This document shows positions 33,822 to 42,225 of a stretch of DNA of 64,000 nt, in pieces. The stretch spans positions 62,001-126,000 of the forward strand of contig NZ_QGDV01000002.1 in the NCBI RefSeq assembly GCF_003149025.1, read 5' to 3'. Every line of letters starts with the position of its first letter. Positions within the stretch are counted from its first letter, which is position 1. This stretch comes from Rathayibacter iranicus NCPPB 2253 = VKM Ac-1602 (GTDB taxonomy: Bacteria > Actinomycetota > Actinomycetes > Actinomycetales > Microbacteriaceae). The notes below the pieces were generated by a model that worked only from the letters and a program-made list of their open reading frames with translations, made no database searches and was not told the origin of the DNA. A program made the translations under genes and the position numbers.

Positions 33822-34301
33822 CGTCGGGCGGGCCACGATGTCGTCCATCGGCAGCAACACCGCACGGGGGATGCCGCCGAAGAACCGCATCGGCGACACG
33901 TATTCCCCGCCTTTCCGCACGCCGAGATGCACGCACCGGCCGTCGCAGTGCCCGCCGGCACCGACAAGTCCGATCGGTGCTCCCGGAGCGACGGACTGGC
34001 CGATCACCACCGAGGCGTCGACCGGCTCGACGGTCGAGACCAGCCCGTCGGCGTGCGCGATGCTGACGACCGCGCGATCGACCACGTGGCCGACGAACGA
34101 CACCGTTCCCGCGGCGACCGCGTTGACCTGCTGACCCGGAGTCGCAGCGAGGTCGACGCCGCGGTGCCCGGCGGCGTAGTGGTGCGCTGGCGCGCCCCAC
34201 GGCGTGACGACCTGGAAGCCGGGAACCGGAGAGGTCCACAGGGGCGAGAGCAGCGTGATCAGGAGGACAACACCAGGATTCAGGAGAGGGGAGCGGAGCA
34301 T
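33375..34301 (-). CDS. Secreted M23-family (LytM-like) protein with antisense-extended C-terminus
   Basis: The 308-residue reading frame starts with a signal peptide or anchor (MLRSPLLNPGVVLLITLLSPL). A compact M23 domain follows with zinc-binding HRGVDLAATPG. The usual HxH is CVH here (GHCDGRCVHLGVR), so the second histidine is kept and the first is cysteine. The domain ends near ...GIPRAVLLPMDD (about residue 150). After that the frame stays open for about 150 more residues, antisense to the 3' part of xerC. The true product may end earlier if the stop codon was lost by mutation or a sequencing error. Confidence 0.7.
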   Translation of the reverse strand: MLRSPLLNPGVVLLITLLSPLWTSPVPGFQVVTPWGAPAHHYAAGHRGVDLAATPGQQVNAVAAGTVSFVGHVVDRAVVSIAHADGLVSTVEPVDASVVIGQSVAPGAPIGLVGAGGHCDGRCVHLGVRKGGEYVSPMRFFGGIPRAVLLPMDDIVARPTLRPGVREPVGVADALGRHVRIDLRGAEARVTKQLLDRAQIRSPVEQVRGRSVAQGVWAGGSGALTTIEKTGDDSVYRARGEPSPATAEEKGAGAVAGVKHGAGRVEVGDERLLRRDAEGDDPLLPALARDQHSEAAEIEVGRVDGNEF

Positions 34302-34512
34302 GTCCCCACCCTCGCGAGTTGAGGGTCGTCGTGGACCCGTTCGGCGGAAAGCAGTGGAGAAAACGCTCAACAATCCGCCTGTAGAGGGACGTCACTCCTC
34401 CATCTTGGAGCGCAAGCTGTCACGGCGCGCTCCGGGGCTGGGGTAACGTGCCCGTGGTCGGGATCGGGAGGAGCACCAGCGCACCCACCGGCGGCGAGAA
34501 TCGGAGACGACC

Positions 34513-35994
34513 ATGACCAGCGGACGATCTGACACCACTAGCGGGAGGGCGGACATCCCCAATCCCTCGGCGGCGAAGCTGAAGAGGAAGGTGATCGGCC
34601 TCGCCATCGCGGCGGCTGTCGGTGGTTTCCTCTTTGGCTTCGACTCCTCCGTGGTCAACGGCGCCGTCGAGGCGGTGCAGGGCGAGTTCCGACTCTCGGC
34701 AGCCCTGATCGGCTTCGCCGTCGCCTCCGCCTTGCTCGGCTGCGCGCTCGGTGCCTACCTTGCGGGCCGTCTGGCCGATCGCTGGGGCCGCATCAAGGTC
34801 ATGCTGCTCGGTGCGGCGCTGTTCTTCGTGTCGTCGATCGGCGCAGGCGCCGCCTTCGCGGTCTGGGACCTCGTGCTCTGGCGCGTCGTCGGCGGCCTCG
34901 GTATCGGCATCGCCTCTGTCATCGCACCGACCTATATCTCGGAAATCGCACCGAAGGCGATCCGCGGAGCTCTGGCCTCGCTCCAGCAGCTCGCGATTAC
35001 GCTCGGCATTTTCGCAGCCCTGCTCTCGGACACCCTGATCGCGACCGGCGCGAACGGTGCCTCGGAGCCCTTCTGGCTCGGCGTTGCAGCCTGGCGCTGG
35101 ATGTTCATCGCGTGCGCCGTGCCCGCCGTCATTTACGGTCTCCTGGCACTGACCCTCCCAGAGTCGCCGCGCTACTTGGCTACCCAGGGCCGCTCTGAGG
35201 ACGCCCGCGCGGTCCTCGCGACGGTGACACCCCGTGACGAGGTCGATGGGGCTCTTGCAGACATTCAAAAGCGGATCGACGAGGATGCCGAGAATGCCAA
35301 GCGTTCCAGCCTGCGCGGACCGGCTCTGGGCCTGCTCCCGGTGGTCTGGGTCGGCATCCTGCTCTCGGTATTCCAGCAGTTCGTCGGCATCAATGTGATC
35401 TTCTATTACTCCACGTCGCTCTGGAGCGCAGTCGGGTTCGATGAATCGAACTCGTTCGCGATCTCGGTCTTCACCTCGGTAGTGAACGTCGTCGTGACTT
35501 TCGTCGCGATCTTCCTGGTGGACAAGGTCGGCCGAAAGCCTCTGCTACTGGTCGGCTCGGCCGGCATGGCGATCTCGCTCGCACTGATGGCCATTGCTTT
35601 CAGCCAGTCGACGATCAGCGGCGAGGCCGTCTCGCTGCCCGGTGCATGGGGCCCGATCGCGCTGGTCTCGGCAAATGCTTTCGTCGTCTTTTTCGGCGCC
35701 ACCTGGGGCCCGCTGGTCTGGGTGCTGCTCGGCGAAATGTTCCCGAACCGGATTCGCGCCGCGGCGCTCGGCCTCGCCGCGTCCGCTCAGTGGATCGCGA
35801 ACTTCGTCATCACGGTGACCTTCCCGGTTCTCTCGCAGGACGTGTCGCTCACCCTCGCCTACGGCCTCTATGCGGCGTTCGCGGCGATCTCGTTCGTCTT
35901 CGTCTTCATGTTCGTGCCCGAGACCAAGGGTCGCTCGCTAGAGGAGATGGACACGCTGCATATCCGCACTGTGATGAAGTCGGCACGTAAGTAG
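34513..35994 (+). CDS. MFS sugar porter (sugar/H+ symporter)
   Basis: The 493-residue protein has twelve membrane helices and the sugar-porter signatures. These are GGFLFGFDSSVVNGA in helix 1, GRLADRWGRIKVM after helix 2, R-G-x-G...PTYISEIAPKAIRG, and PESPRYL at the end of helix 6. They continue with QQFVGINVIFYYS in helix 7, DKVGRKPLLLVG, and PETKGRSLEEM at the end. It resembles XylE/GalP/GlcP proton symporters; the sugar is unknown. It stands alone between the divergent M23 gene and rpsB. Confidence 0.93.
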   Translation: MTSGRSDTTSGRADIPNPSAAKLKRKVIGLAIAAAVGGFLFGFDSSVVNGAVEAVQGEFRLSAALIGFAVASALLGCALGAYLAGRLADRWGRIKVMLLGAALFFVSSIGAGAAFAVWDLVLWRVVGGLGIGIASVIAPTYISEIAPKAIRGALASLQQLAITLGIFAALLSDTLIATGANGASEPFWLGVAAWRWMFIACAVPAVIYGLLALTLPESPRYLATQGRSEDARAVLATVTPRDEVDGALADIQKRIDEDAENAKRSSLRGPALGLLPVVWVGILLSVFQQFVGINVIFYYSTSLWSAVGFDESNSFAISVFTSVVNVVVTFVAIFLVDKVGRKPLLLVGSAGMAISLALMAIAFSQSTISGEAVSLPGAWGPIALVSANAFVVFFGATWGPLVWVLLGEMFPNRIRAAALGLAASAQWIANFVITVTFPVLSQDVSLTLAYGLYAAFAAISFVFVFMFVPETKGRSLEEMDTLHIRTVMKSARK

Positions 35995-36237
35995 CACCTC
36001 TGTCCAGCAGCGGCAAGGGCGGCGGAAACGTTGGTGCTACACTCCTCGGAGCACCTCGCTTATCGGGGTGACTACGCGCGCCCACCGGGCCTCCGCTCCC
36101 CACGGTCCCACTCCGCTCACGCGGACGGGCGGGAGTGCGCCGGGCGCCAGGGTGACGAGCCAGCCGGCCGTCGCAGACAACCGAACGGGAGTTTGGCGCC
36201 GTCGTGCGCCTAAGCCCCGAGACAAGGAGAACGACTC
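35995..36237 (+). promoter_or_regulatory. rpsB promoter and leader region
   Basis: TACACT at 36038-36043 is a candidate -10, giving a leader of about 190 nt before rpsB. The leader opens with a hairpin (CACCTCG/CGGGGTG around CTTAT, one G-T pair, near 36052-36070). It contains other GC-rich inverted segments, and ends in AAGGAGA before the ATG. No clear -35 is seen. Confidence 0.4.
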
Positions 36238-37203
36238 ATGGCAGTCGTCACCATGCGCCAGCTGCTCGACAGCGGTGTCCACTTCGGGCACCAGAAGCGT
36301 CGCTGGAATCCGAAGATGAAGCGCTTCATCCTGACCGAGCGCTCGGGCAGCTACATCATCGATCTCCAGCAGTCGCTGGCCTACATCGACAAGACCTACG
36401 ACTTCGTCAAGGAGACGGTTGCCCACGGCGGCACCATCCTCTTCGTCGGAACCAAGAAGCAGGCACAAAACGCGATTTCGGAGCAGGCGACGCGCGTCGG
36501 CCAGCCCTACGTGAACCAGCGCTGGCTCGGCGGCCTCTTGACCAACTTCCAGACGGTCTCGAAGCGCCTCGCTCGCATGAAGGAACTCGAGGAGCTCGAC
36601 TTCGACGACACGTCGAAGAGCGGCTTCACCAAGAAGGAACTCCTGATCAAGAAGCGTGAGCTCGACAAGCTGCACAAGTCGCTTGGCGGAATCCGCAACC
36701 TCTCGAAGACGCCGTCGGCCCTCTGGGTCGTCGACACCAAGAAGGAGCACCTCGCGATCGACGAGGCCAAAAAGCTGGGCATCCCGGTCATCGGCATCCT
36801 CGACACGAACTGCGACCCGGACGAGGTCCAGTACCCCATTCCGGGTAACGACGACGCGATCCGCTCGGTGAGCCTGCTCACCCGCATCGTCGCCGACGCC
36901 GCCGCGGAGGGTCTCATCCAGCGCCACCAGAAGCCCGAGGCCGAGGGCAACGTCTCGGCCGTCGAGCCGCTGGCCGAGTGGGAGCAGGAGCTGCTGTCCA
37001 CCGGCGCCCCTGCCACCGACGCTGAGCAGCCCGTCATCGCGGAGTCGAACGAGCAGGCCGGCGCCGAGACCGAGAAGGTCGCCGACGCTGAGGCTGCGAC
37101 CGCTGATGAGGCTGTCGCCGACGCCCTGGCCGTCGCTGACGCTCCGGTTGCCGCGGAGACGCCCGCCGTCGACGCCTCGACCGAGGACACCGCTACCGCC
37201 TGA
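36238..37203 (+). CDS. rpsB: 30S ribosomal protein S2
   Basis: S2 binds S1-like proteins and the 30S head. Family segments are [48 protein letters not shown] and [15 protein letters not shown]. The 321-residue length includes an Ala/Glu/Asp-rich C-terminal extension of about 70 residues seen in actinobacteria. The start follows AAGGAGA. It is the first gene of the rpsB-tsf pair. Confidence 0.97.
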   Translation: MAVVTMRQLLDSGVHFGHQKRRWNPKMKRFILTERSGSYIIDLQQSLAYIDKTYDFVKETVAHGGTILFVGTKKQAQNAISEQATRVGQPYVNQRWLGGLLTNFQTVSKRLARMKELEELDFDDTSKSGFTKKELLIKKRELDKLHKSLGGIRNLSKTPSALWVVDTKKEHLAIDEAKKLGIPVIGILDTNCDPDEVQYPIPGNDDAIRSVSLLTRIVADAAAEGLIQRHQKPEAEGNVSAVEPLAEWEQELLSTGAPATDAEQPVIAESNEQAGAETEKVADAEAATADEAVADALAVADAPVAAETPAVDASTEDTATA

Positions 37204-37219
37204 CACCCCGTTCCGTGAC

Positions 37220-37258
37220 GGGGGTCGGACGGGCCGCGAGAGCGGACGTCCGGCCCCC
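37220..37258 (+). terminator. Hairpin between rpsB and tsf
   Basis: GGGGGTCGGACG (37220-37231) pairs with CGTCCGGCCCCC (37247-37258) with one mismatch. It may terminate or attenuate rpsB transcription, changing the S2:EF-Ts ratio. Confidence 0.65.
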
Positions 37259-37421
37259 GCTTGGTAGGTGCACGTCATCACGAAAAAGAACCGCCGACAC
37301 CTCGGTGCGCTCGGCTCCCTCGAGGAGGGAGCTACCACTCCAGGTGCTCGAATCGCACAATTTCAGACTGCAGAGTTTGAGAACAACAGAGTCTCAGAAC
37401 AACAGAGGAGTTCGCAGAACC

Positions 37422-38249
37422 ATGGCAAATTTCAGCCTCGCTGACGTCAAGACGCTGCGCGAGCAGCTCGGTACCGGCATGGTCGACACGAAGAACGCGC
37501 TCGTCGAGGCCGACGGCGACCTGGACAAGGCGGTCGAAATTCTCCGCCTCAAGGGGGCCAAGGGCAACGCGAAGCGCGCCGATCGCTCGACGAGCGAGGG
37601 CCTCGTCGCCGCTGCCGAGAACGGCGGCGTCGCCACGATGATCGAACTCGCTTGCGAGACCGACTTCGTCGCCAAAGGCACAAAGTTCATCGCGCTCGCG
37701 GACGCGGTGCTCGCGGCGGTCGTCGCAGCCGGTGCCAGCACGGTCGAGGAAGCCCTTGCGGCTCCCGCCGGTGGCACGACCGTCGCCGACCTCATCAACG
37801 ACGAGGCGGCGATCCTCGGCGAGAAGGTCGAGCTGCGCCGCGTCGCCGCCGTCTCGGGCGAGCACTTCGCGATCTACCTGCACAAGACCAACAAGGACCT
37901 GCCCCCGCAGGTCGGCGTGGTCGTTGGCTACTCCGGTGAGGACGCCGAGACGGCGCGCTCTGTCGCCCAACATATCTCGTTCGCGAACCCGTCCTACCTC
38001 TCGCGCGAAGACGTTCCGCAGCCCGAGGTCGACAACGAGCGCCGCATCGTCGAGGAGATTTCGCGGGGCGAGGGGAAGCCTGAGGCTTCTCTGCCGAAGA
38101 TCATCGAGGGACGCGTCAACGCGTACTTCAAGCAGGTCGCGCTGCTCGACCAGGACTACGCGAAGGACAACAAGTTGTCCGTCAGCAAGGTCATCGGCGA
38201 CGCAGGGCTGACCGTTTCGGGCTTTGCCCGTTTCAAGGTTGGCGCCTAA
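37422..38249 (+). CDS. tsf: Elongation factor Ts
   Basis: EF-Ts recycles EF-Tu by nucleotide exchange. The 275-residue protein has the N-terminal UBA-like domain (ADVKTLREQLGTGMVDTKNAL), the core CETDFVAKGTKFIALAD, and the C-terminal KIIEGRVNAYFKQVALLDQ. The ATG at 37422 follows an AGAGGAG site. An AT-rich leader with a duplicated AGAACAACAGAG lies before it, and a terminator hairpin follows the stop. Confidence 0.97.
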   Translation: MANFSLADVKTLREQLGTGMVDTKNALVEADGDLDKAVEILRLKGAKGNAKRADRSTSEGLVAAAENGGVATMIELACETDFVAKGTKFIALADAVLAAVVAAGASTVEEALAAPAGGTTVADLINDEAAILGEKVELRRVAAVSGEHFAIYLHKTNKDLPPQVGVVVGYSGEDAETARSVAQHISFANPSYLSREDVPQPEVDNERRIVEEISRGEGKPEASLPKIIEGRVNAYFKQVALLDQDYAKDNKLSVSKVIGDAGLTVSGFARFKVGA

Positions 38250-38261
38250 CTAGCAGGCAGG

Positions 38262-38295
38262 GGGAGTCCGGGTCGTTCAGTCGATCCGGACTCCC
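38262..38295 (+). terminator. Terminator hairpin after tsf
   Basis: A perfect 10-bp stem pairs GGGAGTCCGG (38262-38271) with CCGGACTCCC (38286-38295), and an inner TCG/CGA extends it. TTCGC follows. Confidence 0.8.
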
Positions 38296-38381
38296 TTCGC
38301 TCTGCCCGGGGCGGCCTGGGCGTGGTCGCGGGCATGCTCCGCGCGGGATAGGTTTGTACGGGTCTACGGGAGGAAACGTCC

Positions 38382-39113
38382 ATGACGCAGACGGCTGCAA
38401 TGACGACGGGCAAGCGCCGCAGGGTGCTGTTGAAGCTGTCGGGGGAGGCATTCGGAGCCGGCACTCTCGGCGTGAATCCGGACGTGATCAGCGCCCTCGC
38501 CCGTGAGATCGCCGACGCCGCGACAGAGGTGGAGATTTCGGTGGTCGTGGGCGGTGGCAACTTCTTCCGCGGGGCCGAGCTCTCACAGCGCGGCATGGAC
38601 CGCGGCCGGGCTGACTACATGGGCATGCTGGGCACGGTGATGAACGCTCTCGCCCTTCAGGACTTCCTCGAGCAAGCCGGTGCCGAGACCCGTGTGCAGT
38701 CCGCGATCGCGATGACGCAGGTCGCAGAGCCGTACATCCCGCGTCGGGCTATCCGGCACATGGAGAAGGGCCGCGTCGTGATCTTCGGCGCCGGCGCCGG
38801 ACTCCCATACTTCTCCACCGACACCGTCGCTGCACAGCGCGCGCTCGAGACGCACGCAGACGTGGTGCTCGTCGCCAAGAACGGCGTGGACGGTGTCTAC
38901 GACGCCGACCCGCGAACCAAGCCCGACGCCAAGAAGCTCGACACCCTCACTTACCAGGAGGCGCTCCAGCGTGGGCTCAAGGTCGTTGACTCGACCGCGT
39001 TCAGTCTCTGCATGGATAACGGCATGCCGATGCAGGTGTTCGGAATGGAGCCCTCTGGCAACGTCGCGAAAGCCATCCGCGGCTCCGAACTCGGCACCCT
39101 CGTCTCGAACTAG
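38382..39113 (+). CDS. pyrH: Uridylate kinase
   Basis: UMP kinase phosphorylates UMP in pyrimidine nucleotide synthesis. The 243-residue amino-acid-kinase fold shows [59 protein letters not shown] and [13 protein letters not shown]. The start follows GGGAGGAAA. It is upstream of frr in the usual rpsB-tsf-pyrH-frr-cdsA order. Confidence 0.97.
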   Translation: MTQTAAMTTGKRRRVLLKLSGEAFGAGTLGVNPDVISALAREIADAATEVEISVVVGGGNFFRGAELSQRGMDRGRADYMGMLGTVMNALALQDFLEQAGAETRVQSAIAMTQVAEPYIPRRAIRHMEKGRVVIFGAGAGLPYFSTDTVAAQRALETHADVVLVAKNGVDGVYDADPRTKPDAKKLDTLTYQEALQRGLKVVDSTAFSLCMDNGMPMQVFGMEPSGNVAKAIRGSELGTLVSN

Positions 39114-39144
39114 ACTGACCACTTCCCTCTCTTAAGGAGCCCCT

Positions 39145-39699
39145 GTGATCTCGGATATATTGGCCGACGCGAAGACCAAGATGGGCAAGGCCGTCGAGGT
39201 TGCCAAAGAGGACTTCTCCACGGTTCGCACCGGACGGGCGAATCCCGGCATGTTCCAGAAGGTGCTCGTGAGCTATTACGGCACACCGACTCCGCTCTCG
39301 CAGCTCGCGTCTCTGCAGAACCAGGAGGCGCGCACCCTCCTCGTCACGCCGTACGACAAGGGCTCGCTGCGCGACATCGAGCAGGCCATCCGGGACATGC
39401 CCAACCTGGGTGCGAGCCCGACCAATGACGGAACGCTGATCCGCGTCACTCTCCCCGAGCTCACCGCCGAGCGTCGCAAGGAGTTCGTGAAGATCGTGCG
39501 CACGAAGGCCGAGGACGCGAAGATCGCCGTGCGCAACATCCGCCGCAAGGGCAAGGACGATCTCGACGCTCTCAAGGGCGACATCGGTGACGACGAGCTC
39601 TCCCGCGGCGAGAAGGAACTCGAGGCGCTGACAAAGCAGCACGTTGACGCGATCGACGAGGCGCTCAAGCGCAAGGAATCCGAACTCCTCGAGGTGTAG
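39145..39699 (+). CDS. frr: Ribosome recycling factor
   Basis: RRF splits post-termination ribosomes with EF-G. The 184-residue protein contains [45 protein letters not shown] and [32 protein letters not shown]. It has a GTG start after AAGGAG. cdsA begins three bases after the stop. Confidence 0.97.
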   Translation: MISDILADAKTKMGKAVEVAKEDFSTVRTGRANPGMFQKVLVSYYGTPTPLSQLASLQNQEARTLLVTPYDKGSLRDIEQAIRDMPNLGASPTNDGTLIRVTLPELTAERRKEFVKIVRTKAEDAKIAVRNIRRKGKDDLDALKGDIGDDELSRGEKELEALTKQHVDAIDEALKRKESELLEV

Positions 39700-39702
39700 A
39701 GC

Positions 39703-40719
39703 GTGCCCGAGATCACCGAAGGACCCGAGGACGGCGTGAGCAGACCGTCTCCGCGGGTCCCCGGTGCCCGGGGATCTCGGATGGTCACCCGCGATGCGCT
39801 GAGGGCGCGTGCCCAGCAGGGGCGGGCCGACGTGGAGCGGCAGCTGGAGGCGACCCGCGCGCAGCTCGAGGCGACGAACGAACGCCTGACCGCCCGCTCC
39901 GGCCGCAATCTGGTCTCGGCAACGCTGATCGGCGTGGTCGGTGCCGGAGCAATGGTCGTCAGCCTGCTCGTTGTCAAAGAGATCTTCATGGTGCTCGCGG
40001 GGGGCATGATCCTGCTCGCGGCTCTCGAACTCTCGAATGCACTGCGCCACGCGGGCCGGGATATCCCGCGCATCCCCACCGGGATCGTCGCCGTCGTCGC
40101 GGTGCCCGCCGCGTATTACGGGGGCCTCGGGGTCGCGTGGGCGACGGTACTTGGCGGCTCCGTCGCCATCGCACTGTGGCGGCTCGGTGAGCAGCTCTTT
40201 CGTCGGACCTCGTCGACGCCGCGGGATCTGGCGCTCGACATCGGCCTCGGTGCCTTTGTGCAGGGGTACGTCACGTTCCTCGGTGCCTTCGCGATCCGCC
40301 TCGTGGCCGAGGACGGCGGCCAACTGTGGGCGTTCGCGTTCCTGGCGCTCGTGATCGTCGTCGACACGGGTGCCTATGCGAGCGGATTGACGTGGGGCAA
40401 GCACCCGATGGCGCCCCGCATTAGCCCGAAGAAAACCTGGGAGGGCTTTGCCGGTGCGGCGGTCGCGGGAGTCGTCGTCGGCGTCCTCCTCGCGGTGCTC
40501 CTGCTGGGGGAGCCGTGGTGGGTCGGAGCCGTGCTCGGCGCAGTCGTCTTGCTGACGGCGACGTTGGGCGATCTGGCGGAGTCGCTGATCAAGCGCGATA
40601 TCGGCATCAAGGACATGAGTTCCTGGTTGCCCGGTCACGGGGGAGTGCTCGACCGGCTCGATTCGATCCTGCCGTCGGCCGCCGCCGCATATGTGCTGTA
40701 CTTTCTCTTCGTGCGCTGA
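39703..40719 (+). CDS. cdsA: Phosphatidate cytidylyltransferase
   Basis: CdsA makes CDP-diacylglycerol for phospholipid synthesis. The 338-residue protein has a soluble N-terminal ~70 residues with a short coiled coil (ERQLEATRAQLEATNERL). About eight membrane helices follow, then the family signature near the C-terminus: ESLIKRDIGIKDMSSWLPGH followed by GGVLDRLDS. The Mg-binding Asp is in VIVVDTGAYASGLTWGKH. It has a GTG start right after frr. Confidence 0.93.
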   Translation: MPEITEGPEDGVSRPSPRVPGARGSRMVTRDALRARAQQGRADVERQLEATRAQLEATNERLTARSGRNLVSATLIGVVGAGAMVVSLLVVKEIFMVLAGGMILLAALELSNALRHAGRDIPRIPTGIVAVVAVPAAYYGGLGVAWATVLGGSVAIALWRLGEQLFRRTSSTPRDLALDIGLGAFVQGYVTFLGAFAIRLVAEDGGQLWAFAFLALVIVVDTGAYASGLTWGKHPMAPRISPKKTWEGFAGAAVAGVVVGVLLAVLLLGEPWWVGAVLGAVVLLTATLGDLAESLIKRDIGIKDMSSWLPGHGGVLDRLDSILPSAAAAYVLYFLFVR

Positions 40720-40795
40720 TCCCTGGCGAAGCACCCGCCGACACTCTTCGCGGGCCTGCAGACGCGCCGATACCGCTCTGCGCAGGCGATCTTGA

Positions 40796-40801
40796 CAGAA
40801 T
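40796..40801 (+). promoter_or_regulatory. -10-like hexamer before DivIVA-like gene
   Basis: CAGAAT ends 6 nt (GACGAC) before the ATG at 40808. The first base departs from TANNNT. Confidence 0.35.
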
Positions 40802-40807
40802 GACGAC

Positions 40808-41359
40808 ATGACCGCACCCTTCCCCCGAGCCCGCGAGTCCCGTCCTGGTTACGACATGGCCGAGGTCGACTCGTTCCTCGCCTCCGCTCGTGAGGCCTAC
40901 GCGCAGCTGTCGGGAGGAGTCGCCGAGCTGCGAGCGGCGGACCTGCGCCACATGGCGTTCACTCTGCGTAAAGGCGGCTACTCCGCTCCACACGTCGATG
41001 CGGCTCTCGAGCGGTTGGAGGACGCGTTCGCTCTGCGGGAGCGGCAGTACGCCATCGCTCAACAGGGCGAGGAGGCCTGGCTGGCCGAGGCTCGAGCGAC
41101 GGCCCAGGACCTCGTCAACCGCCTTGCCCGAGCGCCGCGCGAACGCTTCACCCGCGCGGGCCTCCTGACGACGGGATACAACCTCCGGCAAGTGGACGCC
41201 TTCGCCGACCGAATCTCGGGCTACTTCCGCGACGGCTCCGTCCTCACGGTCGACGACGTGCGCACCGTCTCCTTCGCACCGCAGCGCGGCGGTTACCTGG
41301 AGCCGCAAGTCGACCTACTGCTCGACACGGTGGTCGACGTCATGCTGGCGGTCCGCTGA
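40808..41359 (+). CDS. Small DivIVA-domain protein with internal repeat
   Basis: The 183-residue protein has two similar modules of about 70 residues. The first has PGYDMAEVDSFLASA followed by FTLRKGGYSAPHVDAALERL. The second has TGYNLRQVDAFADRI followed by SFAPQRGGYLEPQVDLLLDT. Each first half resembles the DivIVA N-terminal YDxxEVDxFL motif. It is probably a cell-pole or septum-related protein. No membrane segment is seen. It lies after cdsA. Confidence 0.75.
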   Translation: MTAPFPRARESRPGYDMAEVDSFLASAREAYAQLSGGVAELRAADLRHMAFTLRKGGYSAPHVDAALERLEDAFALRERQYAIAQQGEEAWLAEARATAQDLVNRLARAPRERFTRAGLLTTGYNLRQVDAFADRISGYFRDGSVLTVDDVRTVSFAPQRGGYLEPQVDLLLDTVVDVMLAVR

Positions 41360-41413
41360 CCAAGTTCGGATCTGCTGGCCGATCAGGACATCGTCCGTTA
41401 TGCTTCCGTAATC

Positions 41414-42148
41414 GTGGCTCAGCATCCTCACTCCTCCGTCGCCCCTTCGCCCGCGTACCGCAACAGCGGTCGCCCGGCGGTTCCGCACCAGACCCCGGTC
41501 CGGCGCTCCTGGGCCCGGATCCCCGTGACGGTGCTCGCCTTCGCCGCCTCCTTCGCGTTCGTGATGGTCAACGTCGTCGACCCGTCGAGCGGAGCGGTCG
41601 CCTCGCCGTACTACCAGGCTCCGGCGCGTTTCAACGGTGATGCGGCGCAGCGTCTCGTCGTTGCAGGCGGCGTCGAACGAACCGTCGAGCGCGACTCGTT
41701 CGCGGCGCAGGAGAAGCCCAAGCCCACCCCTACACCGACTCCCACTCCGACGCCCGTCGCACCGCAGGCGCAGGCCACGACCAGCGAGAGCGAGCAGGAT
41801 GCACCGGCCGCCGCCGCTCCCGTCGTGCGGGCCGCCACTCCGGACCCGGGATCGGCGAAGGCAATCGCGTACGACATGATCGTGCAGCGCGGCTGGGCCG
41901 ACAGCGAATACAACTGCCTCGTGTCGCTCTGGACCCGCGAGTCCGGCTGGAACGTGTACGCCGAGAACAAGTCGAGCGGCGCCTACGGCATCCCGCAGGC
42001 CCTGCCTGGAAGCAAGATGGCCGCGGCCGGGAGCGATTGGGCGTCGAATCCGAGCACGCAGATCACCTGGGGCCTCGGCTATATCTCTGGCCGCTACGGC
42101 TCGCCCTGTGGCGCGTGGGCCCACTCCGAATCCGTCGGCTGGTACTGA
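41414..42148 (+). CDS. Secreted/anchored transglycosylase-like protein
   Basis: The 244-residue protein has a cytosolic Pro/Ser-rich N-terminus, one hydrophobic segment (IPVTVLAFAASFAFVMVNVV) acting as anchor or signal, and a PT-repeat linker (KPTPTPTPTPTP). The C-terminal ~85 residues resemble a lysozyme-like SLT fold: YNCLVSLWTRESGWNVYAENKSSGAYGIPQALPG with the catalytic Glu in TRESGW. It is likely a peptidoglycan lytic enzyme. A TATGCT hexamer lies 9 nt before the GTG. The stop codon falls inside a tandem duplication. Confidence 0.8.
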   Translation: MAQHPHSSVAPSPAYRNSGRPAVPHQTPVRRSWARIPVTVLAFAASFAFVMVNVVDPSSGAVASPYYQAPARFNGDAAQRLVVAGGVERTVERDSFAAQEKPKPTPTPTPTPTPVAPQAQATTSESEQDAPAAAAPVVRAATPDPGSAKAIAYDMIVQRGWADSEYNCLVSLWTRESGWNVYAENKSSGAYGIPQALPGSKMAAAGSDWASNPSTQITWGLGYISGRYGSPCGAWAHSESVGWY

Positions 42149-42168
42149 GTCCGTCGGCTGGTACTGAG
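42131..42168. repeat. Perfect 19-bp tandem duplication over a stop codon
   Basis: TCCGTCGGCTGGTACTGAG is present twice in direct tandem (42131-42149 and 42150-42168). The unit carries the last codons (SVGWY) and TGA of the preceding gene; the second TGA is out of frame. Confidence 0.92.
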
Positions 42169-42213
42169 CGAACCGTTGCTTGCCGGCACCGTCGCCACAG
42201 CTGAGCGTCTCGC

Positions 42214-42219
42214 TACCCT
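42214..42219 (+). promoter_or_regulatory. -10-like hexamer for leaderless antiporter gene
   Basis: TACCCT ends 6 nt (GGAGCC) before the GTG at 42226. Confidence 0.45.
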
Positions 42220-42225
42220 GGAGCC

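Noticed and set aside
39001-40809. A 602-residue minus-strand frame over pyrH, frr and cdsA
   Set aside because: It is antisense to three well-supported genes and has a low-complexity, charged composition.
41720-41760. CCCACTCCGAC-type short repeats as a possible minisatellite or CRISPR-like unit
   Set aside because: They encode the Pro-Thr linker of the transglycosylase-like protein and are in frame with it.
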